A DNA stretch of 64,000 nt. It comes from Streptomyces sp. 71268 (GTDB taxonomy: Bacteria; Actinomycetota; Actinomycetes; Streptomycetales; Streptomycetaceae). Numbering within the stretch: position 1 is the stretch's first letter; each line of letters starts with the position of its first letter. Location of the stretch: the NCBI RefSeq assembly GCF_029392895.1, contig NZ_CP114200.1:6826501-6890500 (forward strand). Direction: 5' to 3'. Of the stretch, positions 60,729 to 64,000 are shown piece by piece. The notes under the pieces are model-generated. The model did no database searches. It was given only the letters and a program-made list of their open reading frames with translations, and was not told the origin of the DNA. The position numbers and the translations under genes were made by a program.

Positions 60729-61160
60729 ATGAACCACGTGGACGCATGGGTGTGGTGGCTGATCGCCGCCGTCGGGCTGGGAATTCCTCTCGTACTGACG
60801 GCGATGCCCGAGTTCGGGATGTTCGCCGTGGGCGCCGTCGCCGGCGCGATCACCGCCGCGCTGGGTGGTGGCATCGTGCTCCAAGTCGTCGTCTTCGTCG
60901 TCGTCTCGGTCGCGCTGGTGGCCGTCGTGCGCCCGATAGCCGCGCGCAACCGATCCCAACGCCCCTCCCACGCCAGCGGAATCGACGCCCTGAAGGGCCG
61001 TCAGGCCGTCGTGCTCGAACGGGTGGACGGCGACGGCGGGCGCATCAAACTCGCGGGCGAGGTCTGGTCCGCCCGCGCCTTCGACACAGGCCAGGCGTAC
61101 GAGCCGGGCCAGCAGGTCGATGTGGTGGAGATCGACGGCGCGACAGCCGTCGTGATGTGA
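60729..61160 (+). CDS. nfeD: NfeD family membrane protein
   Basis: 143 residues. Three hydrophobic helices (WVWWLIAAVGLGIPLVLTAM, FGMFAVGAVAGAITAALGGG, VVVFVVVSVALVAVVRPIA) and a C-terminal OB-fold domain (LKGRQAVVLERVDGDGGRIK), as in short NfeD. It forms the usual pair with the downstream SPFH protein, which it may help to assemble into membrane microdomains. Confidence 0.9.
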   Translation: MNHVDAWVWWLIAAVGLGIPLVLTAMPEFGMFAVGAVAGAITAALGGGIVLQVVVFVVVSVALVAVVRPIAARNRSQRPSHASGIDALKGRQAVVLERVDGDGGRIKLAGEVWSARAFDTGQAYEPGQQVDVVEIDGATAVVM

Positions 61161-61281
61161 GCCGTACGCGCGGGGCGGAGGCCGCCGCCCGGAGCGGCGG
61201 CGAAGCTGCGCGGCGGTGCGCTGATCTGACAGACTCACCTATCCAAGATCGACCGACAACCGAAGGGCACGGGGAGCCACT

Positions 61282-62232
61282 GTGGAACCGATCATCATCG
61301 TCCTGATCATCCTGGTGGTGCTCGTGTTCATCGCCCTGATCAAGACGATCCAGGTCATCCCGCAAGCCAGCGCGGCCATCGTCGAACGCTTCGGGCGCTA
61401 CACACGGACCCTCAACGCCGGGCTGAACATCGTCGTCCCGTTCATCGACTCCGTCCGCAACCGCGTCGACCTGCGCGAGCAGGTGGTCCCCTTCCCGCCG
61501 CAGCCGGTGATCACCCAGGACAACCTGGTGGTCAACATCGACACGGTCATCTACTACCAGGTCACCGACGCCCGCGCGGCCACCTACGAGGTCGCCAGCT
61601 ACATCCAGGCCATCGAGCAGCTCACCGTCACCACGCTGCGCAACATCATCGGCGGCATGGACCTGGAGCGGACCCTGACCTCCCGCGAGGAGATCAACGC
61701 GGCCCTGCGCGGCGTGCTCGACGAGGCGACCGGCAAGTGGGGCATCCGCGTCAACCGCGTCGAGCTGAAGGCGATCGAGCCGCCGACCTCCATCCAGGAC
61801 TCGATGGAGAAGCAGATGCGCGCCGACCGCGACAAGCGCGCCGCCATCCTCCAGGCCGAAGGTGTCCGGCAGTCGGAGATCCTCCGCGCCGAGGGCGAGA
61901 AGCAGTCCTCCATCCTCCGTGCCGAAGGTGAGGCCAAGGCCGCCGCGCTGCGCGCCGAGGGTGAGGCGCAGGCGATCCGTACGGTCTTCGAGTCCATCCA
62001 CGCCGGCGACCCGGACCAGAAGCTGCTCTCGTACCAGTACCTCCAGATGCTCCCGAAGATCGCCGAAGGCGACGCCAACAAGCTCTGGATCGTGCCCAGC
62101 GAGATCGGCGACGCCCTCAAGGGCCTTGGCGGCGCGCTCGGCAACTTCGGCCCGGGTGGCGGCGGCCTCGGCGGCGGTGGCGGTACGGAGGCCGCGCCCG
62201 CCCCGCGACGCGAGCAGCCCAGGATCGACTGA
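61282..62232 (+). CDS. SPFH (stomatin/HflK-like) domain protein
   Basis: 316 residues from GTG 61282 (GGGGAG site). One N-terminal membrane helix, SPFH domain (IVERFGRYTRTLNAGLNIVV ... NVIDTVIYYQV region), then a coiled coil with repeated Arg-Ala-Glu-Gly-Glu units (SEILRAEGEKQSSILRAEGE) and a Gly-rich C-terminus. Oligomerises into membrane rings that scaffold lipid microdomains or proteases. In operon with nfeD; strong hairpin downstream. Confidence 0.94.
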   Translation: MEPIIIVLIILVVLVFIALIKTIQVIPQASAAIVERFGRYTRTLNAGLNIVVPFIDSVRNRVDLREQVVPFPPQPVITQDNLVVNIDTVIYYQVTDARAATYEVASYIQAIEQLTVTTLRNIIGGMDLERTLTSREEINAALRGVLDEATGKWGIRVNRVELKAIEPPTSIQDSMEKQMRADRDKRAAILQAEGVRQSEILRAEGEKQSSILRAEGEAKAAALRAEGEAQAIRTVFESIHAGDPDQKLLSYQYLQMLPKIAEGDANKLWIVPSEIGDALKGLGGALGNFGPGGGGLGGGGGTEAAPAPRREQPRID

Positions 62233-62272
62233 CCGGCGCCCCACGGCAGTGGGAGCACGGGCGACAAGCGAG

Positions 62273-62309
62273 GTGCGGGGCTCCGACGTTCGACGTCGGG
62301 GCCCCACAC
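62273..62309. terminator. Bidirectional hairpin between SPFH and HNH genes
   Basis: GTGcGGGGCtCCGACGT (62273-62289) and ACGTCGGgGCCCCaCAC (62293-62309), loop TCG, one G-U and one mismatch, between convergent genes. Confidence 0.8.
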
Positions 62310-62334
62310 CATCTCGGTACGGCTCGGCGTGGAC

Positions 62335-62838
62335 TCAGGCGGGCACCGGCAGCCAGTCCGGCAGCGCACCCCGCCCCGCGCCCCCGAGGGCCAGCACCAA
62401 CGCGTCCGACGGCGACGGCTCGTACGGCGTGAGCAGCAGCCGCATCCCCGCCTGCTCCGGTGTACGGTCCGCCTTGCGGTGATTGTCCTCCGCACACGAA
62501 GCGACGGTATTCAGCCAGGTATCACCGCCCCCGCGCGACCGAGGCACCACATGGTCCACGGTCGTCGCCCGGCGACCGCAGTACGCGCACCGATGCCGGT
62601 CCCTGACCAGCACCCCGCGCCGCGACCACGGCGCCCGTCTTCGGAACGGCACCCGTACGTACCGGCTCAGCCTGATCACCCGCGGCATGGGCAACTCCAC
62701 CGTGGCGGCCCGCACCCGCAGCTCCGGGTGGGCCTGCTCGACCACGGCCTTCTCCTGTAGCACCAACACCACCGCACGCCTCAGCGTCACCGTCGACAGC
62801 GGCTCGAAGCTGGCGTTGAGCACCAGAGTCTCGCGCAT
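62335..62838 (-). CDS. HNH endonuclease family protein
   Basis: 167 residues from ATG 62838 (GGAGG 8 nt upstream); the frame extends to 62913. MRETLVLNASFEPLSTV and RRAVVLVLQEKAVVE are the conserved N-terminal part. The HNH core reads HRCAYCGRRATTVDHVVPRS and CAEDNHRKADR. The first CxxC is intact, but the usual second CxxC is reduced to CAED, so one zinc ligand is missing or replaced by Asp. Widespread in Streptomyces, where its role is unknown. Confidence 0.88.
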   Translation of the reverse strand: MRETLVLNASFEPLSTVTLRRAVVLVLQEKAVVEQAHPELRVRAATVELPMPRVIRLSRYVRVPFRRRAPWSRRGVLVRDRHRCAYCGRRATTVDHVVPRSRGGGDTWLNTVASCAEDNHRKADRTPEQAGMRLLLTPYEPSPSDALVLALGGAGRGALPDWLPVPA

Positions 62839-63064
62839 CCCCCACACCTCCCGCGTCCGGCCTGCCCCCTTCGGGCACGGCACAACTCTGGACGCGCGAG
62901 CGGGGGAGGACAACGCAATTTCACGCGTGATCCCACGTGTGAGTGCCTCATGTCACCCGTCCCGACCTCCGCAACTACCGCGCGGCGCCCCCGAGATGGC
63001 CCCCGCCGACCGGGCCGCTCCCCGCCCGGGCCCACGCGCGCGACGCGGACTCGGGACACGCGTA

Positions 63065-63092
63065 AGGGGCGGACCCACCCGGGCCCGCCCCT
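63065..63092 (-). terminator. Hairpin downstream of the PEBP-like gene
   Basis: AGGGGCGG-a-CCC (63065-63076) and GGG-c-CCGCCCCT (63081-63092), loop ACCC, one mismatch, 87 nt past the PEBP stop. The remainder of the 340-nt gap 62839-63178 shows nothing else. Confidence 0.65.
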
Positions 63093-63178
63093 CTCGCCGC
63101 TCACTTCACACCGCGCACCGCCCACCCCGCCCGGCCGGGCGGCGCCGCGCCCGACCTACTCCCACGGGGCGACGCCGC

Positions 63179-63718
63179 TCAGCCCTCGGCAGGCGCCTCG
63201 TACTCGCCGATCAACTGGGCGCGCCCCAGCGTGTGGAAGCGCAGGTTGAAGCCCACGACGGCCGGCGACGCGTCCGCGTCCGGGCCTAGCTTCTGGGCGT
63301 CCACGGCGTACACCGTGAACACGTACCGGTGCGAGCCGTCGCCCGGCGGCGGCGCGGCACCGCCGAAGTCCCGGGTGCCGTAGTCGTTCCGTACGTGCAC
63401 CGCACCCGCCGGCAGCCCGGGGAAGCCGTCACTGCCCGCGCCGGCGGGCAACTCGGTCACGTCGGCCGGGATGTCGAAGAGCGACCAGTGCCAGAACCCG
63501 CTGCCGGTCGGCGCGTCCGGGTCGAAGCAGGTGACGGCGAAGCTCTTCGTCCCCTCCGGAAAGCCCGACCAGCGCAGGTGCGGGGAGCGGTTGCCCCCGC
63601 TGTACACCTGGTCGTCCTTGAGCACCCCGCCGTGCGTCACGTCGTCGCTCAGCACGGTGAACGAGGGCACCGCGGGGTGGAAGTCATGGGGGAGCGGGCG
63701 CCGGTTCTGCTCGGACAC
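63179..63718 (-). CDS. YbhB/YbcL-type PEBP family protein
   Basis: 179 residues from GTG 63718 (AGAGAGG site 7 nt upstream); the frame extends to 63955 only as antisense of the barstar gene. PEBP fold motifs: FAVTCFDPDAPTGSGFWHW (ligand-binding DPDxP and HW) and GTRDFGGAAPPPGDGSHRYVF. No signal peptide, so cytosolic. The function of bacterial members is unclear; they resemble Raf kinase inhibitor proteins only in fold. Confidence 0.93.
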   Translation of the reverse strand: MSEQNRRPLPHDFHPAVPSFTVLSDDVTHGGVLKDDQVYSGGNRSPHLRWSGFPEGTKSFAVTCFDPDAPTGSGFWHWSLFDIPADVTELPAGAGSDGFPGLPAGAVHVRNDYGTRDFGGAAPPPGDGSHRYVFTVYAVDAQKLGPDADASPAVVGFNLRFHTLGRAQLIGEYEAPAEG

Positions 63719-63818
63719 GTCGAATCCTCTCTGCTCGGCTCTCGCGACTGTGCGATCACGGCCAGCGTAGCGAGATCGTTCGCCCCGGGCGGGCGTGCGG
63801 GCTGCGACGATGGCCCAC

Positions 63819-64000
63819 ATGACCGCATCCGAGCCCGGCACCCCCGACACCGGCCCGCACCGCGCGGAACTCGACCTCGACGGCGTGCGCGACGAGCCGA
63901 CGTTCCTCGACCGCTGCGCCCGTGACCTGGACCTCCCCGAGTGGTTCGGCCGCAACTGGGACGCCCTCGACGACTGCCTGCGCGACCTGTCCTGGTGGGG
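63819..64000 (+). CDS. Barstar family protein, truncated by window edge
   Basis: ATG 63819 starts MTASEPGTPDTGPHRAELDL; the visible 60 residues include FLDRCARDLDLPEWFGRNWD and ALDDCLRDL, the conserved first half of barstar. Barstar inhibits barnase-type RNases. The barnase partner, if any, would be right of the window; PEBP is on the opposite strand. Confidence 0.85.
   Translation, partial: MTASEPGTPDTGPHRAELDLDGVRDEPTFLDRCARDLDLPEWFGRNWDALDDCLRDLSWW

Overview
The window is ordinary core chromosome of a Streptomyces. Support: very high GC with extreme third-position GC bias, many GTG starts (and one TTG), stop/start overlaps of the GTGA or ATGA type, and hallmark genes: a chaplin, a small HTH protein matching the GATC-binding nucleoid protein Gbn, an Asp23/AmaP cluster, and a PHO box of the Streptomyces 11-nt direct-repeat type. 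From memory, the gene order follows the S. coelicolor SCO1845 (pit) to SCO1800 (chaplin) stretch, but no alignment was possible. I saw no tRNA, rRNA, CRISPR array, insertion sequence, prophage or integrase.

1-8.7 kb: a truncated ZIP-type transporter, then a leftward cobalamin operon (cobD, cobQ, fused ChlI-ChlD chelatase, cobO, cbiA) behind a cobalamin riboswitch. 8.4-10.3 kb: a PiT phosphate transporter with a PHO box, plus a small membrane protein. 10.5-20.2 kb: class II aldolase, alpha/beta hydrolase, a HEAT-like protein, a TetR/saccharopine-dehydrogenase-like divergent pair with tandem operators, a VOC protein, an ABC-F ATPase with a possible 7-codon leader, gbn with clustered GATC sites upstream, and a crotonase. 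20.3-24.0 kb: the alkaline-shock cluster (Asp23, DUF2273-like, Asp23, DUF6286-like, AmaP) with a divergent P10-like protein. 24.1-29.1 kb: an unusual SDR, a GH15 glucoamylase/trehalase, SURF1 and a DEDDh exonuclease.

29.5-44.1 kb: a coupled sterol-desaturase/lysoplasmalogenase pair behind a strong palindrome, a secreted subtilase, DUF485-ActP, moaA, small conserved proteins, tyrS, the TldD/PmbA pair, and fabG-fabI of fatty acid elongation. 44.3-51.5 kb: a small secreted Cys protein, a GntR/FadR regulator divergent from an MFS exporter that looks leaderless, two tiny membrane proteins, a SixA-like phosphatase, serB, and a 1.1-kb gene-free gap containing clustered stem-loops. 51.5-64 kb: a double-FHA ABC transporter, an SLT transglycosylase, a nitroreductase, a GAF-type histidine kinase with NarL-type regulator followed by a chaplin, a conserved hypothetical, an ABC ATPase, NfeD-SPFH, an HNH endonuclease, a PEBP-like protein and a truncated barstar.

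Most convergent gene pairs are separated by strong GC hairpins that probably act as bidirectional terminators. Nothing in the window is a clearly new system. The best leads are the ether-lipid-like desaturase/lysoplasmalogenase operon with an orphan operator, the GATC cluster before gbn, the stem-loop cluster in the serB/FHA-ABC gap, and the putative leaderless leader peptide before the ABC-F gene.
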